From NCBI GenBank assembly GCA_016840125.1, contig JAEOSY010000221.1, positions 1 to 5,618 on the forward strand: DNA of 5,618 nucleotides, in the 5' to 3' direction. The notes beneath the pieces are model-generated. The model did not search any database, was not told where the DNA came from, and saw nothing but the letters and a program-made list of their open reading frames with translations. Origin of the DNA: Candidatus Helarchaeota archaeon. Its GTDB lineage: Archaea; Asgardarchaeota; Lokiarchaeia; Helarchaeales; HEL-GB-A. Of the stretch, positions 5,533-5,618 are shown piece after piece (position 1 is the stretch's first letter; every line of letters begins with the position of its first letter). A program made the position numbers and the translations under genes.

Positions 5533-5618
5533 AATTAATTCGTAGTTTATCTAATTTATTGAGATAGATTTCAATCAAAGTTTGGTAGCCATTTTTTGTG
5601 AGCGTCAAAAAGTTCATC
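5531..5618 (-). CDS. C-terminal end of an upstream gene, possibly a winged-helix regulator
   Basis: A minus-strand frame is open from the right edge to a TAG at 5533-5531, giving 28 visible residues: NFLTLTKNGYQTLIEIY and then LNKLDKLRIN. The pattern L-T-x-x-G-x-x-x-L-hydrophobic-x-x-Y-L resembles the wing and last helix of MarR/PadR-type winged-helix transcription regulators. That is a short match and only suggestive. The stop is 13 nt before the DUF4332 start and overlaps its ribosome-binding site. A second minus-strand frame (DELFDAHKKWLPNFD, stop at 5573-5571) is shorter and has no such link to the next gene, so it is less likely. An ATG at 5617 is probably an internal codon. Confidence 0.45.
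   Translation of the reverse strand, partial: MNFLTLTKNGYQTLIEIYLNKLDKLRIN

Noticed and set aside
5571..5618. Alternative minus-strand tail DELFDAHKKWLPNFD at the right edge
   Set aside because: It is shorter (15 codons) than the other open frame and has no spacing relation to the DUF4332 start, whereas the other frame's stop overlaps the ribosome-binding site. It cannot be fully excluded.

Overview
The window is AT-rich and looks archaeal. Ribosome-binding sites of the AGGAG and GGTG type sit 7-10 nt before starts, TATA-like boxes lie upstream of several genes, and terminator candidates are bare T-tracts. The gene set (UbiE-like methyltransferase, C_GCAxxG_C_C redox protein, DUF3604 protein, DUF4332 helix-hairpin-helix protein, ABC-2 exporter ATPase) would suit an Asgard/Lokiarchaeia-like genome or a related anaerobic archaeon. 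That placement is inferred from general protein resemblance, not from a marker gene.

Layout, left to right. At 1-125 a lysine-rich reading frame enters from the left edge and stops. At 134-264 there are four copies of a 17-bp motif (consensus TTCTCAACTTATGGGTA) plus an inverted partial copy, ending against the 3' end of the next gene. Minus-strand genes follow: a class I SAM methyltransferase (267-1094), a 271-bp gap with promoter-like and terminator-like elements, and a C_GCAxxG_C_C protein (1366-1800). Divergent from the latter, on the plus strand, is a broken ABC ATPase (1914-2465). It has no ATG, GTG or TTG at its beginning, only ATA behind a good GGTG site, and it stops just after Walker B. 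Its broken end meets the tail of a large minus-strand DUF3604 gene (2502-4721). After a short gap with a palindromic AT-rich promoter candidate comes a DUF4332 protein with an extra N-terminal helical domain (4807-5517). The last 88 bases hold the C-terminal end of another minus-strand gene, whose stop codon overlaps the ribosome-binding site of the DUF4332 gene, so those two look like an operon.

I see no convincing complete new multi-gene system. The genes look like separate housekeeping or accessory units. The most informative points are the repeat cluster beside the left-edge frame (a possible mobile-element end), the doubly damaged ABC ATPase with a sharp junction near 2440 (decay, rearrangement or assembly misjoin), and the coupled pair at the right edge. 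No RNA gene or CRISPR array was recognised.
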